Notes: generated from the sequence alone by a model not told the origin. 64,000 nucleotides of DNA from JACJYM01 sp965230495 (GCA_965230495.1 OZ246004.1:2728001-2792000), one strand, 5' to 3'; positions 8,342 to 16,908 are shown, counted from the stretch's first letter. A program made the numbers and translations.

Positions 8342-10249
8342 ATGAAAAAATTGGCATTCATATTTGTTGCAATATTCGTTTTAGCAGGTCAAAATTTTGC
8401 ACAGAAAAGACCTATAGATGGATATGGCAATAATCTTAACTATCCTGAATGGGGTGCAGTTAATGCACAACTCCTAAGACTGGCTAATCCAGACTACGCA
8501 GATGGCATATCTCAACCTAAGTTGGATTTTAATTTTGGAAGAAAAAATCCTAGAGAAATAAGTAATGATCTGTTTGATCAGCAAATAGATATTATTGATC
8601 CACTTAATTTAAGTGATTTTGTTTGGGCATTTGGTCAGTTCATAGACCACGACATAACTTTGGTTCCTGATGGGAATGAGTTATTAGATAATATAATTGT
8701 TCCTGAAGGTGACAAGTACTTTGAGGAGAATTCTATTCTATATATGAGAAGATCTCAATCCTTCCCCGGCACTGGAACATCCTTGGACAATCCACGTGAG
8801 CATGTAAATGCCATTACAGCTTTTATCGATGGTTCTACTATCTATGGATCAGATGAAGAAAGAGCATCTTACCTAAGGACATATGAAGATGGAAAGTTAA
8901 AGGTAAGTGAAAACAATATGCTTCCTTGGAACACCTTAGACGGAAGCTTTAATAAATCTGTGGATCACAATGCTCCACATATGGAAGACCCAACCGGCCA
9001 AATGAAAAAGTTCTTTGTAGCCGGCGATACAAGAGCTAATGAAAATCCTCTGTTGATTGTTTTTCATACACTTTTTGTGAGAGAGCACAATCGCATGTGT
9101 GATGAAGTAAAAATCAAACATCCATCTTGGAATGATGAAAGAATTTATCAAGAAGCAAGAAATTGGGTAATTGGTTTTATACAAAACATTACCTTTAATG
9201 AATGGCTTCCAGCCATGGGTATTAATTTGCCTACATATACTGGATATAATGAAGATCTAAACCCTGGAGTATTCAATGAGTTTTCTGCTGCTGCTTTTAG
9301 GATAGGTCATACGCTGATTAACACCCAGCTATTAAGGCTGGATTCAAAAGGAAACGATATACCTCAAGGACATATTTCTCTTAAAGACGCCTTTTTCAAT
9401 CCTTTGAGTATTGTTTATGTTGGAGGTATGGAGCCTTATCTTCAAGGTATGGCTACGCATACGCAGCAGGATATGGACACTAAGGTGATCAATGATGTGA
9501 GGAACTTCCTCTTTGGAGCCCCAGAAGATGGAGGCTTGGACTTAGTATCTATCAATATAAACCGTGGACGTGAAAGAGGTTTGCCAAGTTTTAATGAGAT
9601 TAGAGAAGCTGTAGGTAAGCCGTCTATTAAAACTTATCTGGCACTTACAGGTGATGAAGAAAGAGCTGAGCAATTAGAAGAAATATACGGCCTGAATAAT
9701 ATAGCTTCTTTAGATCCTTGGGTTGGTATGTTAGCGGAGAAAAAAGAGAATGATGCTCTAATGGGAGAGCTAATGATGCATATCATAAGGCTCCAATTTA
9801 GAAATCTAAGAGATGGTGATCGTTTTTATTTTGAGAGAGACGGATTATTCAACGATGAAGAGATAGAAGCTATTAAGAATACTACGATGAGAGATATTAT
9901 CATGAGAAACTCAAGTATCTCCTTAATGCAGAAAGAAGTATTTAGAGCCATGCCTACAGAAATGATATCAGATGGTCCTGAGTTATTTCCTGTGAATCTT
10001 GAAGCTGCAGTATATCCCAATCCAATAGAGGCTTCTTTCAGACTTAAAGTTAAATCATCTTCAGAAACAGAATTAAATATTCAAATTTTAGATTTTGAGG
10101 GTAAGAAAATAACTGACGAGTTTTATCATGCTTACGAAGGTGATAATATAATTGATTTCACAGGCATGGACAACTTATCATCAGGTTATTACAATCTTCT
10201 GATTATATCCGGAGAAAATTATAACGTCCTAAAGCTTGTAAAAAAATAA
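8342..10249 (+). CDS. Secreted animal-type haem peroxidase with T9SS sorting domain
   Basis: A member of the peroxidase-cyclooxygenase superfamily (animal haem peroxidase, peroxidasin/myeloperoxidase type). Counting from the ATG at 8342, distal residues lie in FGQFIDHD (Gln99, Asp102, His103), the catalytic Arg in AGDTRANE (Arg231), and the proximal His in AAFRIGHTLI (His323). Asp102 and Glu234 match the residues that form ester bonds to haem in mammalian peroxidases. FVREHNR and NINRGRERGLPSF are also conserved. The N-terminus is a signal peptide (MKKLAFIFVAIFVLAG). The last ~80 residues are a T9SS type A sorting domain (YPNP...LSSGYYNLLI). It likely oxidises halides or phenols with H2O2 outside the cell. 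In-frame starts exist at 8330 (GTG) and 8333; 8342 gives the best signal peptide. Confidence 0.92.
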   Translation: MKKLAFIFVAIFVLAGQNFAQKRPIDGYGNNLNYPEWGAVNAQLLRLANPDYADGISQPKLDFNFGRKNPREISNDLFDQQIDIIDPLNLSDFVWAFGQFIDHDITLVPDGNELLDNIIVPEGDKYFEENSILYMRRSQSFPGTGTSLDNPREHVNAITAFIDGSTIYGSDEERASYLRTYEDGKLKVSENNMLPWNTLDGSFNKSVDHNAPHMEDPTGQMKKFFVAGDTRANENPLLIVFHTLFVREHNRMCDEVKIKHPSWNDERIYQEARNWVIGFIQNITFNEWLPAMGINLPTYTGYNEDLNPGVFNEFSAAAFRIGHTLINTQLLRLDSKGNDIPQGHISLKDAFFNPLSIVYVGGMEPYLQGMATHTQQDMDTKVINDVRNFLFGAPEDGGLDLVSININRGRERGLPSFNEIREAVGKPSIKTYLALTGDEERAEQLEEIYGLNNIASLDPWVGMLAEKKENDALMGELMMHIIRLQFRNLRDGDRFYFERDGLFNDEEIEAIKNTTMRDIIMRNSSISLMQKEVFRAMPTEMISDGPELFPVNLEAAVYPNPIEASFRLKVKSSSETELNIQILDFEGKKITDEFYHAYEGDNIIDFTGMDNLSSGYYNLLIISGENYNVLKLVKK

Positions 10250-10287
10250 AGACTAATTAATAAAACAGAATGGTCAAAAGAAAAAGT

Positions 10288-10313
10288 CCAAATTTATTTC
10301 CCTATAAATTTGG
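10288..10313. terminator. Bidirectional terminator between peroxidase and paaG
   Basis: A perfect 10-bp stem, CCAAATTTAT / ATAAATTTGG, with a 6-nt loop. U-rich tracts follow on both strands (GTTTTCTTTTTTC on plus, ACTTTTTCTTTT on minus). It sits between convergent genes and overlaps the last codons of paaG. Confidence 0.75.
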
Positions 10314-11085
10314 GTTTTCTTTTTTCTAGAAAAGCACTTACTCCCTCATTATAATCGTGCGAATTTCCCGCCATGGTCTGTAATTGATGTTCAACCTTTA
10401 ATTGATCGGAAAAATTATTTTCCATACTCTTATTTAGAGCTCTTTTCGTCAAGGCAAGTCCATAGGTAGGCATATTAGCCAGCTTATTGGCCAATGAAAA
10501 ACTTTCCTGTTCAAATTCATCACTAGCAAAACATTTATAAACCATTCCCATTTCAAAAGCCTCTTTGGCTCCTACCTTATCTCCTAGCATTATCAGAGCT
10601 GATGCCCTCTGAAAACCTATGATACGTGGTAAAGTATATGTTCCTCCACTATCAGGAATGAGCCCTATCTTACTGAAAGCCTGAATAAAAGAAGCATTTT
10701 CGTGAGCTACTACCACATCACAAGCCAAAGCTATATTTGCTCCAGCTCCAGCTGCCACACCATTAACTGCCGCTACTACAGGTTTATCTAAATTGCGAAT
10801 TTTGGTAACTATAGGGTTATAATGTTTTAAAACTATTTTTTCTAGTTCCGGGCCGTCTGGATCTACCACTTCTCCCAAATCTTGACCAGCACAAAAAGCT
10901 TTGCCCTCTCCAGTTATATATACACATCTTATCAATTCATTATTCTGGCATTCATCTAAAATAGATTGCATGTGTAGTGCCATTTCTTTATTAAAGCTAT
11001 TATACTTATCAGGACGATTAAGTCTTAAAACTGCTACATTACCCTTAGTCTCAAATACTATTGTTTTACTCATCTCTAATGACAT
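10294..11085 (-). CDS. paaG: 2-(1,2-epoxy-1,2-dihydrophenyl)acetyl-CoA isomerase-type enoyl-CoA hydratase
   Basis: A 263-residue crotonase-fold protein very like PaaG along its whole length: LNRPDKYNSFN, GKAFCAGQDL, the oxyanion-hole segment AAVNGVAAGAGANIALACD, FSKIGLIPDSGGTYTLPR, and an ending EGVSAFLEKRKPKFIGK that is characteristic of PaaG. In the phenylacetate pathway PaaG isomerises the ring epoxide to an oxepin-CoA. The gene overlaps paaD by 10 bp, which supports cotranslation and the paa assignment. No paaABCE, paaZ or paaK is in this window. An internal ATG at 11073 is an alternative start just after the paaD stop. A general enoyl-CoA isomerase role cannot be excluded. Confidence 0.88.
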   Translation of the reverse strand: MSLEMSKTIVFETKGNVAVLRLNRPDKYNSFNKEMALHMQSILDECQNNELIRCVYITGEGKAFCAGQDLGEVVDPDGPELEKIVLKHYNPIVTKIRNLDKPVVAAVNGVAAGAGANIALACDVVVAHENASFIQAFSKIGLIPDSGGTYTLPRIIGFQRASALIMLGDKVGAKEAFEMGMVYKCFASDEFEQESFSLANKLANMPTYGLALTKRALNKSMENNFSDQLKVEHQLQTMAGNSHDYNEGVSAFLEKRKPKFIGK

Positions 11086-11576
11086 TTAAAATAATCAAAC
11101 GGTTCTTTACAATCCTTACAACGATATAACGCCTTGCAAGCAGTACTTCCAAAAAGTGAAATCATTTCCGTATTAGTACTTTTACAAAGCGGACATCCAA
11201 TAACTAAATTTTCCGAATTCAACTCTCCTTTATTCACACTGCCAGCAGGAGGTGCTATTCCGTATTCAAGTAAACGCTTTCGACCAGTCTCAGTAATCCA
11301 GTCAGTAGTCCAAGCAGGACTAAGAATACTTTCTACGATCACTGTTTTATATCCAGCATTCATGAGTGCAGACTTTATGTTAACCGAGATCATGTCCATC
11401 GCTGGGCAGCCAGTATAAGTAGGAGTAATTATCACTTTCACTTCCTCTCCATTCAATTCTACTCCCCTTACAATTCCCATATCCATAATACTTAAAACCG
11501 GAATCTCAGGATCACATATTTCATACAAGACCCTATTGATCTTCTTCTGCTCACTCTGTAACTCCACACTCATCAC
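11076..11576 (-). CDS. paaD: Phenylacetyl-CoA epoxidase maturation subunit PaaD
   Basis: A 166-residue protein. The N-terminal MIP18/DUF59 domain (residues 10-95) has CDPEIPVLSIMDMGIVRGVEL and TPTYTGCPAMDMI. The C-terminal zinc ribbon has CPLCKSTNT...CKALYRCKDCKEPFDYFKCH, the signature that separates PaaD from other DUF59 proteins. PaaD is needed for activity of the PaaABCE di-iron epoxidase, probably in iron or Fe-S centre assembly. The gene overlaps fur upstream by 26 bp and paaG downstream by 10 bp. The structural epoxidase genes are not in this window. Confidence 0.93.
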   Translation of the reverse strand: MMSVELQSEQKKINRVLYEICDPEIPVLSIMDMGIVRGVELNGEEVKVIITPTYTGCPAMDMISVNIKSALMNAGYKTVIVESILSPAWTTDWITETGRKRLLEYGIAPPAGSVNKGELNSENLVIGCPLCKSTNTEMISLFGSTACKALYRCKDCKEPFDYFKCH

Positions 11577-11967
11577 AAATCCCTTTAATAATAATTTCTA
11601 ACTCTTCTGCAACAAAGCCCGCCGGAAGATCAACATTTGGAAAGGATAGTTCATCCATGCACAATGTGCTTTTACAACTAATACATCGAAAATGAATGTG
11701 TTGATCATGATGTACATGTTCCGAACAGTCATGAGAGCACATAGCATATCGCATAGTGGAAGTACCATCTATTGCCTTATGAATAATACCCTTATTTTCA
11801 AAGGTTCTCAAAGTCCTAAATAGAGTACTTCTATCTACCTCTTTTAAATTACTCTCAATATCCTGACTAGAAAGAGCTCTTCTTGAATTGACAAACAATT
11901 CCAAAACTTGGTTTCGAAAAGATGTGTTTCTAATTCCTGCTCTTTTTATTATTTGTTCAGTATTCAT
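11551..11967 (-). CDS. Fur-family metal-responsive repressor
   Basis: A 138-residue Fur-family protein. A winged-helix DNA-binding domain (residues 1-80, with RNQVLELF, ALSSQDIESNL and DRSTLFRTLRTFENKGII) is followed by a metal-binding dimerisation domain. The His-rich stretch HDCSEHVHHDQHIHFRC and the two Cys pairs CISC and CDEC fit the structural zinc site. It could be Fur, Zur or PerR; the sequence does not decide. Overlap with paaD and position after moaE suggest that this regulator is made together with metal-cofactor genes. A promoter element at 11974-11981 places a transcript start almost exactly on the ATG. Confidence 0.88.
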   Translation of the reverse strand: MNTEQIIKRAGIRNTSFRNQVLELFVNSRRALSSQDIESNLKEVDRSTLFRTLRTFENKGIIHKAIDGTSTMRYAMCSHDCSEHVHHDQHIHFRCISCKSTLCMDELSFPNVDLPAGFVAEELEIIIKGICDECGVTE

Positions 11968-11973
11968 ACATCA

Positions 11974-11981
11974 CAAAATTA
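11974..11981 (-). promoter_or_regulatory. Possible internal promoter for fur (leaderless)
   Basis: TAATTTTG on the minus strand matches TAnnTTTG. A start about 7 nt downstream would fall on the first base of the fur ATG, giving a leaderless transcript inside the moaDE-fur-paaDG run. Confidence 0.35.
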
Positions 11982-11999
11982 CTACAATAATTCCTGAAA

Positions 12000-12425
12000 T
12001 CAAGGTCTGGCACCTATCCAGTAGCTACCATCCTGTAAATACTCCTTTTTCCATATAGGAACGGTTTCTTTCAACATATTAATCACCTTTTCACAGGCTA
12101 CAAACGCTTCCTTTCTATGGTGGGCACTTACTCCTATAATTACAGCGATATCTCCAATTGACAAATTCCCTTTTCTATGATGAATAACAATATCAGATAT
12201 ATCGTTTGAGGACCTTACCTTACTGGCTATTTTTCTCAATTCTTTGATTGCCATTTGATCATAAACCTCAAAATCTAATTTCACCACTTTCTTTCCTTTA
12301 TTGTGGTTCCTAATTGTTCCTATAAACAAAGCTATTGCACCATCTTCTTCGCTTCTCACTGCATTAAAAACTTTATCCACAGATAAGTTCTCATCCAGAA
12401 TTGCTATATCATCAAATTCTTTCAT
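12000..12425 (-). CDS. moaE: Molybdopterin synthase catalytic subunit
   Basis: A 141-residue protein with the MoaE pattern: DGAIALFIGTIRNHNKGKKV, LDFEVYDQMA, IHHRKGNLSIGD, VSAHHRKEAFVACE and the C-terminal KETVPIWKKEYLQDGSYW, which contains the active-site lysines. Together with MoaD it inserts two sulphurs into cyclic pyranopterin monophosphate to make molybdopterin. Its ATG is 2 nt after the moaD stop, so the pair is translationally coupled. No other molybdenum-cofactor genes are in the window. Confidence 0.95.
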   Translation of the reverse strand: MKEFDDIAILDENLSVDKVFNAVRSEEDGAIALFIGTIRNHNKGKKVVKLDFEVYDQMAIKELRKIASKVRSSNDISDIVIHHRKGNLSIGDIAVIIGVSAHHRKEAFVACEKVINMLKETVPIWKKEYLQDGSYWIGARP

Positions 12426-12427
12426 TA

Positions 12428-12670
12428 CTATCCTCCAGCTACAGGTGGTATCAATGCTATTTCGCAGCCGGAAATTATACTTTCTTCGTCATCGATATAT
12501 TCTTGATTCATTGCGATAGCGTAAGTATTCATCTCTGAAATCTCCGGATACAAAGTTGAAAGTTCGTTTCGGATATCTACCGCCCTTGCATTTTCAACTA
12601 AAGAGAGTTGAAAATGTTTGCTACCGATAATCTCTCTAATTGCTCCAAAAGCAACAACATCTACTAACAT
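12428..12670 (-). CDS. moaD: Molybdopterin synthase sulphur carrier subunit
   Basis: An 80-residue ubiquitin-like protein (beta-grasp fold) ending in the diagnostic PPVAGG; the terminal Gly-Gly is adenylated and thiocarboxylated to carry sulphur. It contains VVAFGAIREIIG near the N-terminus and ISGCEIALIPPVAGG at the end. First gene of the run moaD-moaE-fur-paaD-paaG, with a promoter element at 12711-12718. Confidence 0.94.
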   Translation of the reverse strand: MLVDVVAFGAIREIIGSKHFQLSLVENARAVDIRNELSTLYPEISEMNTYAIAMNQEYIDDEESIISGCEIALIPPVAGG

Positions 12671-12710
12671 AGTTTATGATTTGAAATATATCCGTTCAAA
12701 AAGAACGCTA

Positions 12711-12718
12711 CAAAACTA
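12711..12718 (-). promoter_or_regulatory. Promoter -7 element for the moaD operon
   Basis: TAGTTTTG on the minus strand, about 40 bp before the moaD ATG. It fits TAnnTTTG and would drive moaD-moaE-fur-paaD-paaG. Confidence 0.55.
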
Positions 12719-12749
12719 GTTAACAGTTATTAAAAGAAAATGGTTTTAG

Positions 12750-12781
12750 CCATCAAAATATCCTCTTATATTTTGATGGCA
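12750..12781 (-). terminator. Terminator after the GIN-domain gene
   Basis: Near-perfect hairpin GCCATCAAAATAT / ATATTTTGATGGC, 13 bp apart from a short loop. It follows the stop of the gene at 12795 on the minus strand; a T-rich tail is present on both sides but is weaker on the minus strand. Confidence 0.65.
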
Positions 12782-12794
12782 TACTTTTTTATTA

Positions 12795-13469
12795 TTAATA
12801 CTTTTCTATGCTACCAGAATATCCTTTATCCTCATTGACATCTTTAGGATTACCGCCATATACAATTGATCCTCCTGAAGAAGCTTCCGCATTAATGCTT
12901 TCCATTGCGTAAACTTTGATGCTTCCTCCTGAAGAAACTTCAGCATTAACCTTTTTTGCCTTTAAATCCATAGCAACAACAGAACCTCCAGAACTACATT
13001 CCACATTTACTTTATTTGCATCACCTGAGGCATTTAATGACCCTCCGGAAGAAACACTTAAAACTGCTTTTGTTACACTTAATCCTATTTCAGCACTAGC
13101 TCCAGAACTAACATCGATTTTTATTTTGTCTCCTGTAAGTTCTTCTGTACTACTAACTCTTGAACCAGCTGACATATTCACAGAACTTATAGCTCCATTA
13201 TAAAAAATAGTCACTTTGGCCTTCCCTTTGCTACTCCATCCATTACTTTTTATTTTCATAAAAAGTCTTCCCTCTTCAACGCTTAGTTTTAGCTTTTCTC
13301 TCTCTCCTTCTAACATTTCCACTTCTACTCCATTATTATCGGATTTTTTAAGAACAGCTTCAATATTCCCGGATATTTTAACACTGTTAAATGCATCTAA
13401 TGACTCAAAAGATTGTCCGACTAATACAGTACTTCCGAAAACCAACAGTAAAGCAATAATGTTTTTCAT
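12795..13469 (-). CDS. DUF2807 (GIN-domain) secreted protein
   Basis: A 224-residue protein with a signal peptide (MKNIIALLLVFGSTVLVGQSF). The body is a right-handed beta-helix-like repeat typical of DUF2807: FNSVKISGNIEAVLKKSD at the start, then recurring SSGGSL, SSGGSV, SSGGSI turns about every 19 residues. This family is common in Bacteroidota and is thought to be periplasmic or surface located; its role is unknown. The nearest gene upstream on the strand is the fused E1 gene 65 bp away. Confidence 0.88.
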   Translation of the reverse strand: MKNIIALLLVFGSTVLVGQSFESLDAFNSVKISGNIEAVLKKSDNNGVEVEMLEGEREKLKLSVEEGRLFMKIKSNGWSSKGKAKVTIFYNGAISSVNMSAGSRVSSTEELTGDKIKIDVSSGASAEIGLSVTKAVLSVSSGGSLNASGDANKVNVECSSGGSVVAMDLKAKKVNAEVSSGGSIKVYAMESINAEASSGGSIVYGGNPKDVNEDKGYSGSIEKY

Positions 13470-13534
13470 GATTTAAAGTTTTGTTTGATTTACTCAATAT
13501 GACACCACATTTCGTAGCAAGTTGCATCATACCA

Positions 13535-15595
13535 TTAATAATCCAGCAACTCCTTCATTTTTTTCTTTACCTTTTCACTCGACAGAATCATCGTTTTCTC
13601 TAATGTTTCGTTCAAAGGAATCGCAGGCATATTTTCCGCACCGATTGTCACCACTGGTGCATCAAGATATTCAAAACAGTTTTCCTGAACTCTTGCCGCT
13701 ATGCTTTGGGCAAAAGTGTTATTAACAGGTTCTTCTGTAATAACCAATACTCTTCCATATTCTTTGGCTTTTGCCATGATCATCTCTTCATCTAAGGGGT
13801 ACAATGTTCTAAGGTCTAATATACCTATCTTATCTTCGAAATGTTTGGCGGCATTTAGTGCCCAATGAATTCCCATGCCATAACTAACGACCAACAATAA
13901 ATTTTCTTCCGTTTCACTACTTTCCAATACCATATTTGCCTTACCAAATGGTATCACATATTCTTCATCAGGTAAAACCGTTTTTGCGGCATCCGTTCCT
14001 GGCACTTTACTCCAGTATAATCCTTTATGTTCGAACATTACTACAGGATTAGGATCGTAATATGCAGATTTCATCAATCCTTTCATGTCAGCGGCATTGC
14101 TGGGATAAGCGATTTTCAATCCTCTTATATTGCTCACTACACTTTCCACACTACTGCTGTGATAAGGCCCTCCACTACCGTAAGCACCTATTGGCACCCT
14201 AAGAATCATACTCACCGGCCATTTTCCATTGGACAGATAACAGCTTCGACTTACTTCTGTAAATAATTGATTCAGTCCTGGCCATATATAATCTGCAAAT
14301 TGCACCTCTACAATAGGTTTTAAGCCTACCGCACTCATTCCTACAGTACTTCCCACGATAAACGCTTCTTGTATGGGAGTATTAAATACTCTTTCATCAC
14401 CAAATGTCTGAGCTAAGGTAGCAGCCTCCCGAAACACCCCTCCTAATCTACCTCCAACATCCTGACCATAAAGTAAACACTCCTTATGTTCTTTCATCAA
14501 CTCCTTGACAGCTATCAATGCAGCATCAACCATCACCTTCTCTTCTCCATCTGCTGGCATTCTCTCTCCTATCTCCTTTTTTATAGGGCTCAAAGCAAAG
14601 TCATTAGTAAAAAGGTCCTCGGGTTGAGGTTCTTCTGCTTGTATAGCCCTCTCTAAAGATTTTTCGACCTTGTTATAACAATTATGTTCTATACTATTAA
14701 GTTGCTTTTCTTCAATCCCATTGACTATTAAAAGGTTACGTAATTTTGGATAAGGATCATCAAGTTTGTGCTCTTCCAGATCATCCCTGTACCATTCTTT
14801 ACGAACCCCTGAAGTATGATGATTCAACAACGGCACCGTGGCATGTATAAGGAAAGGACGTCTCTCTTTCCTGCACTTCTTAATTACGTAGCTCAAAGTT
14901 CTGAAGCTTTCTTCAAAATCGCTTCCATCTATGGAATACGCTTCAATGCCCGGAAAACCTTGGCAGTACTCATATGCATTCATCGCTCTGGTCTCCTCGG
15001 CAGTAGCGGAGATGTCCCAACCATTGTCTTGGACCAAATAAATAATCGGAAGTTGCTTTAGCGTAGCCATCTGAAAAGCCTCCGAAATCTCTCCTTCAGT
15101 AACACAGGCATCACCAAGAGAGCAAACCACGACACCACTTTCTTCTTCCTTTGTAGCAATACCAATCTCTTTTTTGTACCTAAGTCCAAGAGCCACTCCT
15201 GTGATAGGTATTGCTTGCATTCCTGTCGCACTTGATTGATGAGGAATTTTAGGCTTATCTTCCTCCTTCAAACTCGGGTGACTATAATAGGTTCTACCCC
15301 CCGAAAAGGGGTCGTCTCTTTTCGCTAAGACTTGAAGCATAAGATCATAAGGTGTCATTCCAATAGATAGCAGCATGGCGTCGTCTCTATAATACGGAGC
15401 AACAAAATCATTGGGTTTCAGATTAAGACCCGTAGCTATCTGAATGGCTTCATGTCCTCTAGAAGTAGCATGAACATATTTCGAAACTAATTTGAAGTTC
15501 TTTTCATAAATCTCTGTCATAGCTTTCGCCGTTGACATCAATTCAAAAGCTGATAGTAAGTTTTTTTTGGATATTTTGGTTTTGGGTACGGCCAT
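13535..15595 (-). CDS. Fused alpha-beta E1 subunit of a 2-oxoacid dehydrogenase
   Basis: A 686-residue TPP enzyme. Residues 1-330 are the E1-alpha part, with SRGHEAIQIATG, the TPP/Mg motif GDACVTEGEISEAF...QDNGWDIS, and LLNHHTSGVR. Residues 350-686 are the E1-beta transketolase-type part (LYGQDVGGRLGGVFREAATL, GSGGPYHSSSVES, VVITEEP). It decarboxylates a 2-oxoacid and passes the acyl group to a lipoyl E2. The fused form resembles branched-chain oxoacid dehydrogenase E1 proteins of Bacteroidota, but the substrate cannot be read from sequence. The start is 1 bp after the enoyl-CoA hydratase gene, itself next to dcd. That neighbour fits branched-chain amino-acid breakdown (inference). No matching E2 is adjacent. 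Confidence 0.9.
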   Translation of the reverse strand: MAVPKTKISKKNLLSAFELMSTAKAMTEIYEKNFKLVSKYVHATSRGHEAIQIATGLNLKPNDFVAPYYRDDAMLLSIGMTPYDLMLQVLAKRDDPFSGGRTYYSHPSLKEEDKPKIPHQSSATGMQAIPITGVALGLRYKKEIGIATKEEESGVVVCSLGDACVTEGEISEAFQMATLKQLPIIYLVQDNGWDISATAEETRAMNAYEYCQGFPGIEAYSIDGSDFEESFRTLSYVIKKCRKERRPFLIHATVPLLNHHTSGVRKEWYRDDLEEHKLDDPYPKLRNLLIVNGIEEKQLNSIEHNCYNKVEKSLERAIQAEEPQPEDLFTNDFALSPIKKEIGERMPADGEEKVMVDAALIAVKELMKEHKECLLYGQDVGGRLGGVFREAATLAQTFGDERVFNTPIQEAFIVGSTVGMSAVGLKPIVEVQFADYIWPGLNQLFTEVSRSCYLSNGKWPVSMILRVPIGAYGSGGPYHSSSVESVVSNIRGLKIAYPSNAADMKGLMKSAYYDPNPVVMFEHKGLYWSKVPGTDAAKTVLPDEEYVIPFGKANMVLESSETEENLLLVVSYGMGIHWALNAAKHFEDKIGILDLRTLYPLDEEMIMAKAKEYGRVLVITEEPVNNTFAQSIAARVQENCFEYLDAPVVTIGAENMPAIPLNETLEKTMILSSEKVKKKMKELLDY

Positions 15596-15596
15596 T

Positions 15597-16352
15597 TTAT
15601 TTATTTAAAAAACTACTTATTGAATTCTTCGCAAAATCAGAAAGGATCAGTTCTCCACTCATTTTCGCTCTTTCTGACAATAATGAATCCCACTTTTCTG
15701 TTCCTTCCCAAAATACTTTTTTCAGCAATCTCAATGCTTCCGGATTCATTGAAGCCAACTTTTCAGCAAAATGAGCCAAATATTCATCTAACTGCTCAGT
15801 ACTTTCGAACGCTTCAGTAAATAAGCCCTTTTGCTTTGCCCATGCCGCTGTTTGCCACTCGTCAGGACTAAGAGCCATATTACTAAACGCTGATAATCCA
15901 ACCTTTCTTTCCACCGCAGGTCCTATTACGAAAGGTCCAATACCAACTGCCAACTCACTCAATCTAATCGAAGCATATTTAGTAGCCATGCAATAATCAC
16001 ACGCACTTGCTAATCCAACACCTCCACCAACAGCCTTACCGTGTACTCTACCTATCACTATTTTACCACATGTTCTAATCGCATTAATCACATTTGCAAA
16101 GCCCATAAAAAAATGATAACCTTGTGTTTCATTTTCTATGGCTACCAATTCAGTAAAACTTGCTCCTGCACAAAAAGTTCTATCTCCTGCAGCCTTAAGA
16201 ACTATTAATAGGGTTTCGTCATCATTTCCTGCTCTTAAAATCTCTTCTTTCAATTCATGCAGTAAATACCCTGGCAATGAATTATGAGCAGGGTGAAAAA
16301 ACTCGATGCTGGTAATTTTATTCTTATTCTCAACGTGTATATGTCCTTCCAT
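15597..16352 (-). CDS. Enoyl-CoA hydratase/isomerase family protein
   Basis: A 251-residue crotonase-fold protein with GDRTFCAGASFTEL and GRVHGKAVGGGVGLASACDYC (oxyanion hole), then LSELAVGIGPFVIGP. The catalytic pattern is closest to my impression of methylglutaconyl-CoA hydratase-like members used in leucine degradation, but other acyl-CoA substrates are possible. It lies directly between dcd (1-bp gap) and the fused E1 gene (1-bp gap), so the three genes are translated from one message. Confidence 0.85.
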   Translation of the reverse strand: MEGHIHVENKNKITSIEFFHPAHNSLPGYLLHELKEEILRAGNDDETLLIVLKAAGDRTFCAGASFTELVAIENETQGYHFFMGFANVINAIRTCGKIVIGRVHGKAVGGGVGLASACDYCMATKYASIRLSELAVGIGPFVIGPAVERKVGLSAFSNMALSPDEWQTAAWAKQKGLFTEAFESTEQLDEYLAHFAEKLASMNPEALRLLKKVFWEGTEKWDSLLSERAKMSGELILSDFAKNSISSFLNK

Positions 16353-16353
16353 A

Positions 16354-16890
16354 TCAAAACTTATTTTTCCACATCATGCTCTCAACCGGCTTGTCAGTTT
16401 TTGCAGTGTACTTGGCATTCTTTTTTTTGTTATAGTAGTTATTTATCTCTCCATCTATTCTGAAATATATTAGCTGACCTATTGGCATTCCAGCATAGAC
16501 TTTTACCTTTTGAGAACATGATATCTCTAAAGTCCAGTGATTGCAAAATCCAACATCTCCTTTTCCGGCAGTGGCATGGATATCAATCCCCAGTCTACCT
16601 ACGCTCGATTTGCCTTCTAGAAATGGTACTGTATCATGTGTTTCCGTGTATTCAGCAGTAGCTCCTAAATACAATTTGCCCGGAAGTAAAATGTATCCTT
16701 CATCTGGTATTTCGAAGTAAGATATCTTATTATGCTTACGAGCATCCAAAATCTCGTCATCATAGCTAGCCAGCCATTTTCCTAAGTGTACATCGTAAGA
16801 GTTAGTTCCTAAACACTCAGGTCTGTAAGGGTCAATAATAATGTCTCCATTACTTATCGATTCAAGTATTTGTTTATCAGTTAAAATCAT
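16354..16890 (-). CDS. dcd: dCTP deaminase
   Basis: A 178-residue protein of the dUTPase/Dcd superfamily. It has the N-terminal Dcd motif DPYRPECLGTNSYDVHLG, FLEGKSSVGRLGIDIHATAGKGDVGF (nucleotide-binding core with the catalytic Glu-type segment), and a C-terminal YTAKTDKPVESMMWK. It deaminates dCTP to dUTP for dTMP synthesis. It leads the operon dcd-enoyl-CoA hydratase-E1, with a promoter element at 16909-16916 that gives a leader of only about 12 nt. Confidence 0.95.
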   Translation of the reverse strand: MILTDKQILESISNGDIIIDPYRPECLGTNSYDVHLGKWLASYDDEILDARKHNKISYFEIPDEGYILLPGKLYLGATAEYTETHDTVPFLEGKSSVGRLGIDIHATAGKGDVGFCNHWTLEISCSQKVKVYAGMPIGQLIYFRIDGEINNYYNKKKNAKYTAKTDKPVESMMWKNKF

Positions 16891-16908
16891 TATTCAGATT
16901 GAGAATCA

